Shown piece by piece: positions 1 to 9,745 of a stretch of 64,000 nt of DNA (its first letter is position 1; each line of letters opens with the position of its first letter). A model generated the notes under the pieces. The model was not told the origin of the DNA, did not search any database, and saw only the letters and a program-made list of their open reading frames with translations. The position numbers and the translations under genes were made by a program. This DNA is from Trachythela sp. YZ-2020 (taxonomy: Eukaryota; Cnidaria; Anthozoa; Malacalcyonacea; Clavulariidae), in NCBI GenBank assembly GCA_016169945.1, contig JADLSH010000282.1, positions 2,435,001-2,499,000 of the forward strand, given 5' to 3'.

Positions 1-111
1 AATACGTGTCGCAATTGCGGACTGACATATCCACGTGAAGGACAGTGTCCGGCGAAAGGAAAACAATATGGGAAATGCGGTAAGTCCAATCATTTTTCTA
101 TTGAATTTGTC
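1..111 (+). pseudogene. Gag-like zinc-knuckle fragment (Gypsy/retroviral type)
   Basis: The window opens inside a reading frame with two Cys-rich knuckles: a CRNCG start, then GQCPAKGKQ, then KCGKSNHF. This is the nucleocapsid signature of Gypsy-type LTR retrotransposon Gag proteins, which bind the element RNA. The first Cys of the second knuckle is replaced by Tyr (KQYGKCG) and the last Cys is absent, so the finger could not fold normally. The frame runs into a stop shortly after and the sequence switches at about 110 to a minus-strand LINE fragment. It is cut by the window edge on the left. The family call rests on the Cys/His spacing. Confidence 0.7.
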
Positions 112-340
112 GAGGACAGTCGAATCCGAACTCATTAATGGCAACGAGATTCGCAAAGCACGCCGCTGAATCTTTTCAATGTCTTCGATCAAATACTCTT
201 GGATGTTAAAATGCCAGACTTGGAAGACGTATTCGAGAACAGGTCTTATAATAGTAGTGCACACAGTGATTAACGTGTTCGTATCAGCGTTTGATCGTTT
301 CAGCACTCTCAGCATGTAGATGAATTTTCCTGCGGAAGTA
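112..340 (-). pseudogene. LINE reverse transcriptase C-terminal fragment
   Basis: Read on the minus strand, the frame contains SAGKFIYMLRVLKRS, then IIRPVLEY, VWHFN and DIEKIQRRALRI. This order (thumb-like helix, RPVLEYA-VWH, IQRRALRI) is typical of the region after the RT palm in CR1/L2/jockey-type non-LTR retrotransposons. It has no RT core of its own. The minus-strand LINE at 1,339-2,790 covers the upstream part of the same protein, but the two overlap by about ten residues around the AGK motif, so they seem to be separate copies rather than one element split by an insert. Confidence 0.75.
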
Positions 341-496
341 GCGCAATAATAAGGATGCAAATTAGTATACGAATTTGCATAGCACTATAAATATGAGTGA
401 AAATACTGTAGCGCCATCACGTGTAGCACAGACAGCCTTCTTAGTTTTACAAAAATTTGTTGAGTTTTTGTTTTCACGTTTTCTGGGTCTGGGACC

Positions 497-690
497 GCCG
501 GATGGCGCAGGAGTGTTTTGATCTCCTTGGTAACGTCGCCGGATGGCGAATGACGTTGAAAGTGTTCAGAAATTAGCCGGATGGCAAATGAACTTGAAAC
601 TATTCGGAAGACGGCCGGATATGGCATTGGAAGGTGAAACTGTTATTATGATAGCCGGATGGCAAATGTAACAGGAATACCTTTGGGATT
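497..690 (+). repeat. Five-copy degenerate minisatellite with GCCGGATGGC core
   Basis: The core GCCGGATGGC starts at 497, 538, 576, 614 (with a 2-base insert) and 654, so the period is 38-41 bases. Between cores the units share weaker text such as GAAAGTGTTC / GAAACTATTC. No protein is suggested. It lies just upstream of the tyrosine recombinase remnant and may be part of that element's non-coding end. Confidence 0.75.
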
Positions 691-835
691 ATTTCCCAAT
701 GGCTAGTTTATAAGCTTTTGCGGCCCTAGTACTTGTGCATATATGGTTACGTTAAGTGACTTTGTTACCTCTTATTTTCTTTTTTCAGGGGTTAGCTAAC
801 GCAACCACATGGGGAGATTTTCCCGTCGAGGATAG

Positions 836-1249
836 AAAATAGTGTATATAGCAAAAACTAACGGGCCAGCGTGCCCACATGCTTTGCTTTTGCGTTTCTA
901 TTCTCTCACAGGTATTCAGCCACGTTCAAACGAGTCCATTTTTCGTTCGCTGTCATCACTGAAGAAAAGTACATTAAATAAAGCAGACAATAAACCTTTA
1001 AGTTATTCTCGATGTCGTGAAATTGTTAAAGAAACTCTGGCCGCCGTTGGCGAGGATCCAGCTCAGTTTGGTACACATAGTCTGCGATCTGGAGGTGCAA
1101 CTGCAATTGCAGAATCCATGAAAGGAATACCAGGAGGCGATAGGCTGCTTAGATTGCAAGGGCGATGGAAGTCGGACACTTCTAGGGATATGTACATTAA
1201 AGACTCCATGACTAACAGATTGTCAGTTACAAAGTCACTTCAGTTGTAA
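836..1249 (+). pseudogene. Tyrosine recombinase, catalytic C-terminal part
   Basis: The frame ends at a stop at 1,247-1,249 and encodes the C-terminal catalytic half of a tyrosine recombinase of the type found in animal DIRS/Ngaro and Crypton-like elements. Visible residues: FGTHSLRSGGAT (His-x-x-Arg box), LQGRWKSD (the His/Trp position is Trp in GRW), and RDMYIKDS, where Tyr is the expected nucleophile. The family tail RLSVTKSL follows. There is no ATG at the left end and in-frame stops lie just upstream (797, 833), so the N-terminal half with the first catalytic Arg is missing. A pyrimidine tract ending in CAG at 788 could be an old splice acceptor. AATAAATAAAT at about 1,266 could serve as a poly-A signal. 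Probably an inactive remnant. Confidence 0.8.
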
Positions 1250-1338
1250 AAGCAAATGAAATGTAAAATAAATAAATATTGATAGCGATTAATCATTGTG
1301 ATAAAAGGAATATGAATAAATGTATTATAGGCAAGTGC

Positions 1339-2790
1339 TCACACGTCGCCTACCATGTATACGTTGTGTGTGTAATTAATATAGCGAATGTAGAAGGAAA
1401 ATGTTTTTCCTTCGGGCGAACGCAGTGAGTAAAGAAGGAAAAGTCTTTTTCCTGCTTTTTTGACAACATTGTTTACGTGTTCGTTCCAATTCATATTATC
1501 CTGAACAATTAGTCCCAGAACCCGAGCTGATGATACACGTTCTACAGCAACGCCATTTATAATTAAAGGTGGGAAGTCCTGTTTATCTTTTGCAAAGTCT
1601 ATTATCAATTCTTTGCATTTACTGATGTTAAGTTTCATATTATTAACGATGGTCCAATTATAGATAATATCCACAAGCTCTCGGAGGATGCTATTGATAT
1701 CCGGTATAATACTTTCAGTGATAGTACTATCGTCGACGTATTTCCATCGGTTATTCCAGTCTGTGAGAAGGTCGTTTATCATAACGAGAAAAAGTACTGG
1801 TCCCAGAACTGTTCCTTGTGGCACACCTCTGTTTAAAGTTTGCCAATTTGATACACAGTTAGCTATCTTGACGCGTTGTTTGCGTTCAAAAAGGAAACTT
1901 CTAATCCAATTTGTAATTGTCGATGGTACCTTCATTTCATATAACTTGTACAGCAGGATGTTGTGGTCTATAAGATCGAAAGCTTTCGAAAAATCGAGCA
2001 AGAAAATCCTTACAGCGGTTTTTGATGTATCAGTTTCATATAACAAGTGATGAACAAAGCATAATAGGGCATGAGTTGTCGAGGAGTTTTTTAAAGAACC
2101 AAATTGTCGCCTATCAATCTTTCCCTTTATATACTCAAGTAACCAATCAGTAACAAAACGTTCACAGGTTTTAGACAGGGTAGATGTAGGCGAAATGGGG
2201 CGAAAGTCTTTGGTGATGTCCTCAGGTGATGATATTTTTGGAATTGGGATGACATTGGCTTTTTTCCACATGGTCGGAACAGTCGCTTGTTGGATAGAAG
2301 CATTGAAAATTGATGCTACAGGGGAAGCAAGTACATGGACGTAGAACTTCAGAACCCAGTTTGGTATTCCATCTGGACCAGGAGATATAGAAGTTGATAT
2401 AATGGATAATTTATGGTATACCTCTTCTTCTTTAATGATAAACTCTGGTGAAATGTCAAAATGGCTGTTTTCTGGTAAAATGTCGATATGAAGACGATTC
2501 AAAGGAGGGATTTCTTTGGTAACTGAGACAAAAGCGTCATTGATGTTTTCGGCCAGGGCTTTTCCTGACACCACGTGATTGCCCACGACAAGAGTTGAAA
2601 GGAATTTCTTCTTAGGATATCCTGATAACTGTTTTATTGATTAGGTTTAGCTTTAACTGTTCTAATTTTTTATCAGGAAATGTGGATCTGAGCTTCTTAC
2701 TTTCTCTGTTTACCTGATTGCGTAGCTGCTGATAATGTGAACTTTTTCCATGATGGAATGCCTTTTGTCTGGTTCCGATTATTCCGACTC
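1339..2790 (-). pseudogene. LINE reverse transcriptase (linker plus RT), frameshifted and 3'-truncated
   Basis: The open part (2,586 down to 1,339) carries the RT landmarks in order: GPDGIPNWVLK, PTMWKKANVIPIPK, DFRPIS, LDFSKAFDLIDH, RGVPQGTVLGP and KYVDDSTI, the YxDD active site with Val at the second position. Upstream on the same strand, beyond a stop and frame change near 2,590, bases 2,600-2,790 encode the linker typical of these elements (GTRQKAFHHG, LRNQVNRES). The endonuclease is absent and the frame leaves the family at about 1,400, after LLYSLRSPE, so the thumb and C-terminus are lost. A CR1/L2/jockey-type LINE is the best call. It abuts the recombinase remnant on its 3' side. Confidence 0.88.
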
Positions 2791-3529
2791 ACTGATTTTA
2801 ATCATTGAAAATTTGCAGAAAGGTTTTAATATTTTTTTGTTTAATAAATTTCAACAATTTGTTTCGATATAATCATCTCTTACATGAAAATTTGCTGACA
2901 AATGTACTTATTTATTATCTAACTCAGTTAGTGTTCAACCAAATCATAATCTAAGAACCTGTTTCAATGTGAACAGGTTTCGAATATTGACAACATGAAA
3001 ACGAGATCTTAAGGGTTATTAATTACAGCTATGCATATGAATTATATGAGTTGTACGAAGACGTGGCTTTATTTGGAAGCAGGCTCAATGCGTATATTTA
3101 TTAAAGATATTGTCCAAAATTCCCACCGACAATGAGTTCCCGGTTAAATCACCAACGCTATATACCAATGCCAAATATAATTATACCCGCGCTCCTGTTT
3201 GCACACCAGCGTCCTTACACACAATCTGCGCAAAATAGAACATGTCTTAAACATTCCCGGATACACTGCTTGAATGTTTTCAGATAGACAATGTCGCTCA
3301 CAAAGCAATAGTTATTATTATTTCATTATTATTATTTTAAAATATTTTAAAACGGTAACCCTTCAGGGATCATAGGCATCTGCTTTTCAAGGAGCCGTTT
3401 GTTACATAATTATCTACTAAGCATGCACTAATCACTCTGTAGTCTATATACATTATGAAAAAATAGGAAAAATAATTACAAAATAGATATATACATTAGA
3501 AGAATCAGGAGCGGTCAAGAATAGATTTG
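2791..3529. other. Non-coding stretch, nothing recognised
   Basis: AT-rich sequence between two minus-strand LINE fragments. No long frame, inverted repeat or RNA-like structure was seen. It may include the 3' untranslated part of the LINE at 3,530-4,310. Confidence 0.5.
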
Positions 3530-4310
3530 AATTTGTTAAAGCTTATACCTTTTTCTTTGGCTGTGCCTGGTAAGTAATTCCACAGTGACGCCGCTGAGTA
3601 ACTAATACTCTTTTTTATTAAGTTTGTTTCTGGTTTATCAAGAGCATAAATATTTAATAATTATTGTTATTACTTCGCAAATCATACCTATGTCTATGAT
3701 TCGTTTTAATTTAAAACATGTTTATTAAAGATAATGGCACTGTATCATTTCTTATTTTGTACATGAAAAAGGTCTTATTGTTCTTAAACATTTGTTTTAG
3801 ATGCTTCCAATTTAATTCGTTTAAGGCTTCATCAGAGCTAACATCATAATTATGATGTTCCAGTGATCATTCGTGCGGCTTTATTTGCAACTTTTGCAAT
3901 TTGTCAAATAGATCCTCGTAAAAGTTATCCCAAACCAAACTACAATAATCAAAGTGTGATAAAACAATGACATTATATATTCTTAATAGCGTTGATTTAG
4001 GAACAAACTATTTTCGCCGTATCATTCCTGTATGCTATTAGAAACTTTTCTTATAATATTTTAAATTTGATCGTTCCATGATAAGTGCTCATCAATAAAG
4101 ATGCCTAAAGTTTTTTATTTATGAACCCGCTTAATTGTTGACTCGCCAAGCTCAATTTTGGGATCGGTTTGATATTTGATAGATGTTGTCGCGAACCAAC
4201 AATCATATATATTCTGTTTTTCGTTTATTAAGTGTAAGTTTGTTCCAAGTAACCATTGATGAACATTTTCTATAAGTCAGCATTTAATCGTTCTTGTATT
4301 TCAGGTAATC
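3530..4310 (-). pseudogene. LINE reverse transcriptase C-terminal fragment, heavily decayed
   Basis: On the minus strand, frames shifted against each other give GSRQHLSNIK, IELGESTIKRVHK, then after a stop KTLGIFIDEHLSW. Further on comes text matching the LYNSLVLPHFDYC-type region at about 3,900-3,990. This order is the palm-thumb connection of CR1/L2-type LINE RTs. There are several stops and at least two frame changes, so it cannot make protein. It is a different and older copy than the LINEs at 1.3 and 13 kb. Confidence 0.6.
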
Positions 4311-4439
4311 GTTCTTGCATTGGGTTGAAATATTTGTGTCGTGTATGAGCCAAACAAAAGGCCAAAGAACAGCTTTGTTGTTCTTAATTACCAACTCCAT
4401 TTAGAAATGCAATAGTAATGTACTAATTTCAATACAGCT

Positions 4440-5018
4440 ATACCCTATTAACTCGTTGGCTATTTTCTTTCTTCTAGATTTTTTCCCACCGGTAAATTAG
4501 TTTGGGAAGCCGTGTGGAAAATTACATAGTACAATTTGCTCGTGAATTACAGCAAAATATATATATAACTGAAACTTGCATATGCTCGTTATAGACTTAT
4601 AACTGATATTGAACAATTTTATGGAGCTAAGATTCCACGATATAGAATCTAAATTTTGACGGGCTAAGGTAACCATTGCAACTGGTCATGCTATGGTGAT
4701 AATGTGCATATAGATAATCTAAGGACAATGTATTTCTAAAGGTTACAATAATTATACTGGTATAATAAATACTGGTATTTCTGACCAGATATTATAAATA
4801 TCAAATGCCCGATAATTCCAGAGATTGCCTATAAATAGCATGCAAATACGCTGCTCTCTATTACAAGGTGTAGACAATCCTTCAGCCACCTGCTCTGTCG
4901 AGATCTTCAATGAGAGATCGTAGAAGAAAAAGCAACGGCTTTGAGGTGATTATGGAAACATAAAAGTGATTTAAAGGATAATTATAGTTGACGTGTTAAT
5001 ACAGACGAGAATACATAC
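4440..5018 (-). other. Intron flank of EGF exon, homologous to 26.4-27.2 kb
   Basis: This stretch lies downstream, in transcription sense, of the EGF exon at 5,019-5,132. It shares several blocks in the same order with the flank of the EGF exon at 27,206: GGAAGCCGTGTGG (4,506 and 26,482), AGCTAAGATTCCACG (4,625 and about 26,676) and AGAAAAAGCA(A/G)CGGCTTTGAGG. The shared order shows that exon and intron were copied together. Confidence 0.7.
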
Positions 5019-5132
5019 CAACACATCCACTCGCTCCATCAGAGGTGTACCCTGTGTTATACATACATTTGTAAGAACCTACGGTGTTGCTGCACGAATG
5101 ATCACATGGAAACGACAAACATTCATCGATAT
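5019..5132 (-). CDS. Calcium-binding EGF-like exon (extracellular multi-EGF gene)
   Basis: A 114-base exon, open in one frame and bounded by consensus splice sites: acceptor TTATTTAG just above 5,132 and donor GTATGT just below 5,019. It enters and leaves in phase 1, the usual symmetric phase of shuffled EGF modules. The product begins D-I-D-E-C, the calcium-binding consensus, and contains six cysteines in EGF order (DECLSFPCDHSC, then YKCMYNTGYTS, then GCV). Such modules sit in secreted or membrane proteins and bind calcium between domains. Its neighbours on the same strand and phase are at 23,067, 27,206 and 49,520. No signal peptide, membrane segment or start is visible for the gene. Cys in the fourth-fifth spacing is conserved although the usual C-x-C is C-M-Y, so one disulphide may be altered. 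Confidence 0.82.
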
Positions 5133-5427
5133 CTAAATAAAATAAGAAATAAGAAATAATAGAACATTTTAGGAGAATATTATTGGAGGAATTTACAATT
5201 TCGGCTTGCATGAGCTTTAGGATGTACTTTATTTTTCAATTTGAAACAAATTTCACATTTGTTGCAATAAATATTTATAGAAGTAAATTTGCATGTCTAC
5301 TACCAGGAGATTTGCGGCGAATCTTGTTAAAACGATTGCATTTGACACACTCACACACATAACAAAATTAATCAACAATATATATCGTAGTCGCTACTTG
5401 AACTGTCTTCGCTCTCACTATCTGGAT

Positions 5428-5765
5428 TAAATTGGGTTTGGCAAAAATTTGCACGCAAGTCAAACTCGTAGCAAGTCTAATGCCTAAATTTGCCTCAGGT
5501 TTCCACGCGTGCATATACTAGGTTTGCAAGCCTTCGTGTTTACCACAAATCTGCGGTAAACTTAATGGTTTGCAAAAATTTGCACGCTGTAGCAAACTTG
5601 CTGGAAACATAACGCTTGCCCTAAATTTTGCAAATGGGTTTACATATATATATTTTCATTGCGTTGTTTGTTCACGAGTTCGCGAACGTAAATTTATGAA
5701 GTTTGCAAGCTTTCCGGTTTGCTATATATTTGCTACGCGCCGGCAAATTTAGAGGTTCGCTCAAA
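5428..5765 (+). repeat. Repeat region rich in TTTGCA motifs
   Basis: The block GGTTTGCAAAAATTTGCACG occurs near 5,437 and again near 5,570, and the short word TTTGCA or its complement recurs about a dozen times to 5,760. The words TTTGCAAAAATTTGCA are near-palindromic. A 60-codon frame across it is a by-product. It is possibly a decayed MITE or a diverged satellite, lying between the EGF exon and the Gypsy remnant. Confidence 0.5.
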
Positions 5766-5839
5766 ATTATATAGGCTAGCGCACGGTGGTTAAAAAGTGG
5801 GTCAATCGACAAGTTGTTTCATTTAAAAAATTCCACGAC

Positions 5840-6398
5840 TATGTTTTGTTCCGAGCGAGAATGGAGAATTAATCTTAGACATTGACGCAAGTGCATTTGG
5901 AATTGATGCAATAGTATCCCAGAATGGTCAAATCGCTCGCTGGATATAGAAACCACAGCAATACAAGTTCGCGGGTGAACATCGCAGTGGACAGAAACAT
6001 GCAAATGGAGATGCTCTCTCACGTCGTCCTTGTGGCTGCAAAAAATTGCAAATTAGCGAGATCAAATACTTACAGAAATAGAATCTGCGAACTGTCAGTG
6101 TAACTTAGAGAAACGCAGGGTGGATTTCGTCATAACAGGTGTAAGAGAGGATTGGAATGTAATCCTGGGGTCTGAAGACGTGGACCCTGATTTGAATGTG
6201 GTAATCGATTTGCTGGAAGCTGGTGGTGAACAGCTTGATTGGAGTAACGTTTCACCCGAAATTGAAAAAATAAAATTGCTGTGGGCGCCGTGGGAATTTT
6301 CGAAAAGAGACGAGGGACTACTTTATTATAAGTTCGAGTCCGTGGATGAACAAGAGACAAAGTTACAATTGGTAGTTTCACGATACTTCCATAACTAA
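5840..6398 (+). pseudogene. Gypsy pol: RNase H and connection to integrase
   Basis: Plus-strand frames show the Gypsy RNase H region: LILDIDASAFGIDA (the TDAS motif has become IDAS), then EHRSGQKHANGDALSRRPCG, the ADALSR block that ends RNase H in this family. Next comes the acidic connector with LLYYKFES and LQLVVS that precedes the integrase zinc finger. Frames change at least twice. At about 6,395 the frame stops and a minus-strand LINE begins; integrase sequence of the same orientation resumes at about 7,676. The two blocks are therefore read as one Gypsy element interrupted by the LINE. The reverse transcriptase, protease and Gag are missing. Confidence 0.8.
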
Positions 6399-7675
6399 CT
6401 TGCATCGTTCGACAGAACAAATAGTCTGTGAACCACTTCAAATCTATTTCTTTGATCCCGTATATAGAGAGTTTTTCTGGTAGTTTCGAATGACTAACAG
6501 AGTCGAATGCCTTTCTGAGATCTAAAAAAACTGCTCCAACTAGTTTCCCTTGGTCTACGTTCTTTCTGGTATCATCAAGTAACAATGAAGCAGGAAACTC
6601 AGTTGACATTTTTCGCTGAAAGCCGAAAGGTGAAAGTAACCTATTTTCATTCATATAATGTGTTACTTGTTCGTGTACAATATTCTCCATTATTTTAGAT
6701 ATGACTGGTAGTACAGAAATCGGCCTCTAATTTTCGAAACTCGTTGTTGGTCAAGACTTAAAAACTGGTAAAATATTGGCAGTAGCGTAGCCAGCCCGCC
6801 GATTTAGTCCCGCTATGCAAATTTGTTCGTGTTCATTGGCGGTGAAAACAATCCATTTCTAAATAAATGAATAATGATAATGATTTGAAATTTGCATAGG
6901 GGGACCAAATCGGCGGACTGGCTAAGGCACTGAATATTGGCATCTTTCCATTGCGTAGGGAAAACTCCCGTATTTATAGAGATATTAATAATGTGTGTTA
7001 AAGGTGTTGATATAACAGGTGCAGAATCCTTTAATAATTCTGGTGGTAAATCATCAATCCCAGTTAACTTAGATCGTTTTACTGACTTTAGTAATCGTTC
7101 CACTTGAGTGGTTGTTATTAGCCGAAAGTTAAAAATGTTATCTGTTCTCTCAGCAAGACCAATCGGCTTAACCCACACGTAATTAGTGAGAGGGAAAGCT
7201 TTATCTTTTAAATTTGAAATTATGCTATCGAAATAGTTGCCAAAAGCATTTGAAATTAAATTAGAATCAGTTGTTTGATTACAATTGACTTGGAATGACC
7301 TAATAAGTATATGTTGATTAGTGGGCTTAAAACCCATATATTTGGATAAATCGCTATCAATGACTTCCAAAATTTACTCGTTGTTCTGACGTTTTCCTGG
7401 AGTAAATCCTTATGATAGGTGGATTTAGCACGCCTGATAGCAATGTTGACTTCATTACGTTTTCGCCTATATTCCGAGATATCTGCTTCACGTTTAGTTA
7501 TCCGCTTATCTCTCTCATTCATGAGCCCTTCTACGTCACTAGTTAACCATGTTGCGGGCTTTCCTTCAACCTTTTTCATCAATTTGGAAGCATGCAAATT
7601 GAAAAGGTTTACAAGTATTAGTCTGAATCCAAGCGTCGTTGACATTAACACAGCTCGTAATACAGGACCAGTCAA
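6395..7675 (-). pseudogene. LINE fragment (endonuclease-RT linker plus RT N-terminus) inside the Gypsy remnant
   Basis: Minus strand: WLTSDVEGLMNERDK and YRRKRNEVNIAIRRAK (linker), FWKSL, KRSKLTGIDDLPPELLKDSAP (RT motif 1 region), GVFPTQWKDANI, then after the inserted MITE LPVFKS and RPISVLPVISKIMENIV, then AVFLDLRKAFDSVSHSKL (the catalytic FxDxxKAFD motif) to YGSIV. Several stops break it. It ends before the YxDD motif, so both the 5' endonuclease and the 3' half of the RT are absent. Loss of the 3' end is unusual, since LINE insertions normally lose the 5' end. About 45 codons of the host Gypsy pol are missing at the junctions. Confidence 0.85.
6780..6932. mobile_element. hAT-type MITE with 8-bp target duplication
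   Basis: A 153-base insert begins CAGTAGCGTAGCC and ends GGCTAAGGCACTG. The inverted ends match over about 31 bases (…GCCGATTTAGTCCC against GGGACCAAATCGGC…). It is flanked by AATATTGG at 6,772-6,779 and 6,933-6,940. Ends starting CAG plus an 8-bp duplication are the hAT hallmarks. Removing the insert and one duplication restores the LINE frame across the site (…WKDANI continuing to LPVFKS). No coding capacity. Confidence 0.9.
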
Positions 7676-8110
7676 CTGTCCTTGTGCTGCTCAGAAAGGC
7701 CTGAGGGAAAGACTTAAAGTTCCATTAGGGAGATACGTTGTTGGATGCCCATTTGGGGAGGTTAGCAGTGGATATAACGGGACCTTTCGTGGAATCGTAC
7801 CAAGCGAACAAGTATCTTCGGGTTGTTATGCATTGTTACACTACGTGACCAGAAGCGTATCCATTGCTCAACTAAGAAGCTGCCACTGTGGCAAAAACAC
7901 TTGTCAATGAGTTTGTATGCCGTTATCGTGTTCCCTTAGAATTACATGCCGATCAGGCACGCAATTTTGAATTTGCTGTGTTTAGGGAAACGTGCCATAA
8001 TGCCATTTGTTGGGAATTAAGAAAACAATAACAATTTCACGTCATCCTGAATCGGATGGAATCAGATGTTCCACCTCTTCGAAGAACAAGGAATGCAACG
8101 CATCAAGGAA
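7676..8110 (+). pseudogene. Gypsy integrase core fragment
   Basis: The frame opens with CAAQKGLRERLKVPLGRY, corresponding to the end of the integrase zinc-binding region and the conserved spacer, then VGCPFGEV. After a frame change, VAKTLVNEFVCRYRVP is followed by LHADQARNFEF. The Asp in HADQ is the second catalytic acid of the DDE core, and the usual Gly after DQ is Ala. The words ITISRHPESDG match the HPQSDG block. The first catalytic Asp region is garbled (GYNGTFRG) and the text breaks off near 8,110. Together with 5,840-6,398 this forms one interrupted element. Confidence 0.82.
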
Positions 8111-8865
8111 AATTCATAAAATAGCTCTACAATTTAGAATGCTGCCTTACTCGCAAGCTTAAGGCGCCCTCGCTGCGATAGACAAGACATATGGCAATTG
8201 GCAAAAAAGTATCAGGATCAAAATGGTTATTTGACCAAACGGCTTTTGAAAACTCTGGCGGCCCCAACGTGTTTGAGTGATGGCCAAAAGGAGTTCCGTA
8301 TAATCAAACCTAAATATGGAATGCATTCCGGCCCATAACGGTTCTATATTTCGGGATTTGGATCAGATTAGCTTCTCTTGTGAGACTCATTGCAATTCTG
8401 CTTAGGTAGTACCGAGTCCAAGAAACACATGCAACAAGGGTGTTGAGACCCAGTCTTGAGCCCAGGGCAGATTGGTCAATGCTGACTGATTCCAATATTG
8501 GTCCGTCCTCACTGAACGCTTGCCAGGAACGTGAACGCCGTGGAGTGTTTCTGGCGGAAGATTCTTATACGGTTTGGATGTTTGTAATCACACAACAAAA
8601 CACTTTAGAATAATATACAGTCTTTTAAAAGCCATAAATACACAACGCTAATACAGTTCCTGCTACACCGAAAGCCTTTTCGGTTCCTTCAAACATGAAA
8701 TAATATCATAACATTTGTGTGTTCCAGTGACACAGCGTCGTTTTCATTTGATCATGTGACTTTGATGGCTCTTTCAAGTGGTGTCTTTCAATTTTCCGGC
8801 TGACATACAAGAAGTTTCACCTCCGTTGCACACCGCTCTAAGCTATATATTCCCCGATTATAATT
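8075..8865. repeat. Dispersed repeat, copy A (copy B at 37.7-39.2 kb)
   Basis: About 0.8 kb matches 37,760-38,465 plus 39,134-39,230 in the same orientation at high identity by eye. A shared block near 8,203 and 37,863 reads GGCAATTGGCAA, followed by AGTATCAGGATCAAAATGG. It begins where the Gypsy integrase text ends and may be the 3' end of that element or an unrelated repeat. Short frames in it (for example 8,310-8,495 minus) are not conserved as protein in the second copy. It ends next to the left arm of the large inverted repeat. Confidence 0.75.
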
Positions 8866-9745
8866 ATAATTCTGCTCGGATATTTACACCCGGGTATGTG
8901 AGAACATAGTGGATTCCAAAGTTGTCCGCCATTGTGTCATGGACGAACATGGTTTTCTACTTTATGCGCATGCGCGAGTTCAGGCCGAGAAAACTTTGTT
9001 CAATTATCCACCAAACCCAGTATTCTTTGTTCAAATATAGTTTTGTACATTGTTTTGTACACAGGAGTCGGGAAATAATACAGACAAAACAAAGATAAAT
9101 GAAAATTTTGTAGAGGACTTTCACTCACTAAAGTTAACGGAGAATACATCAGTCAAAAGACCGAGAAAGGACAAGGTTTTCGAGTTTTAAAGCGTTTTAA
9201 ACGCGTAAGTGTCTATTTTGCATACTTGCTTTTGTAGTTTTGCCGTCAATTGGCATGCACTAATAGTTTGTGGTTTTCAAAATGCGTAGTTCATCCTGTG
9301 TGGTCAATACAGCATTGATTAATCCTAAGAAACAACATATTTAATCTCAAAACCTTCATAGTATAAAAATACTGTTCAAAAAACACGTGAAGTTTTATGA
9401 CAATTTTGAAACGTTTTGTGAGACGTCTCAGATTAAATTTTAGAGTAAATCAAAGCTAAAATAGTACGTAATAACATAGCTACTTTATATAGTTGGGCAA
9501 TTGATAATTTTACAGGTAAATGTACAAACCTTATCACTATTTCGCCATTTTGTACAAAAAATAAAAGAAATATACTGCCGATTGCGTGTTACCATGGTTA
9601 CATCATGTTACAATAACTTTTGGGGAGTTTATTTGCTTGGTTCTAATGACCAATGGGGTTCTGCATGAATGTATTTCTAGTATTATAACTAGTATCTAAC
9701 GAGCAATTTCATTGGCTATTTGCGCAATGCGCATGCTTTATTACG
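8866..9745. repeat. Large inverted repeat, left arm
   Basis: Its reverse complement matches 12,340-13,165. Paired landmarks: TGCTCGGATATTTACACCCG here against CGGAAGTAAATCTCCGAGCG at 13,149-13,168; GTCCGCCATTG (8,926) against AATGGCGGACGAC (13,110); TATATAGTTGGGCAATTGAT (9,488) against ATCAATTGCCCAACTATATA (12,507); and TAACTTTTGGGGAGT against ACTCCCCAAAAGTTA. Both arms end at TTTCTAG / CTAGAAA. The same unit occurs in part at 41.0, 42.6 and 53.8 kb, so it is a dispersed family. Confidence 0.88.

Noticed and set aside
1688..2050. 120-codon plus-strand frame
   Set aside because: Antisense to the conserved RT core of the minus-strand LINE.
112..2790. One LINE split by the tyrosine recombinase element
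   Set aside because: The two LINE pieces overlap in protein by about ten residues around AGK, so they are not contiguous halves of one copy.
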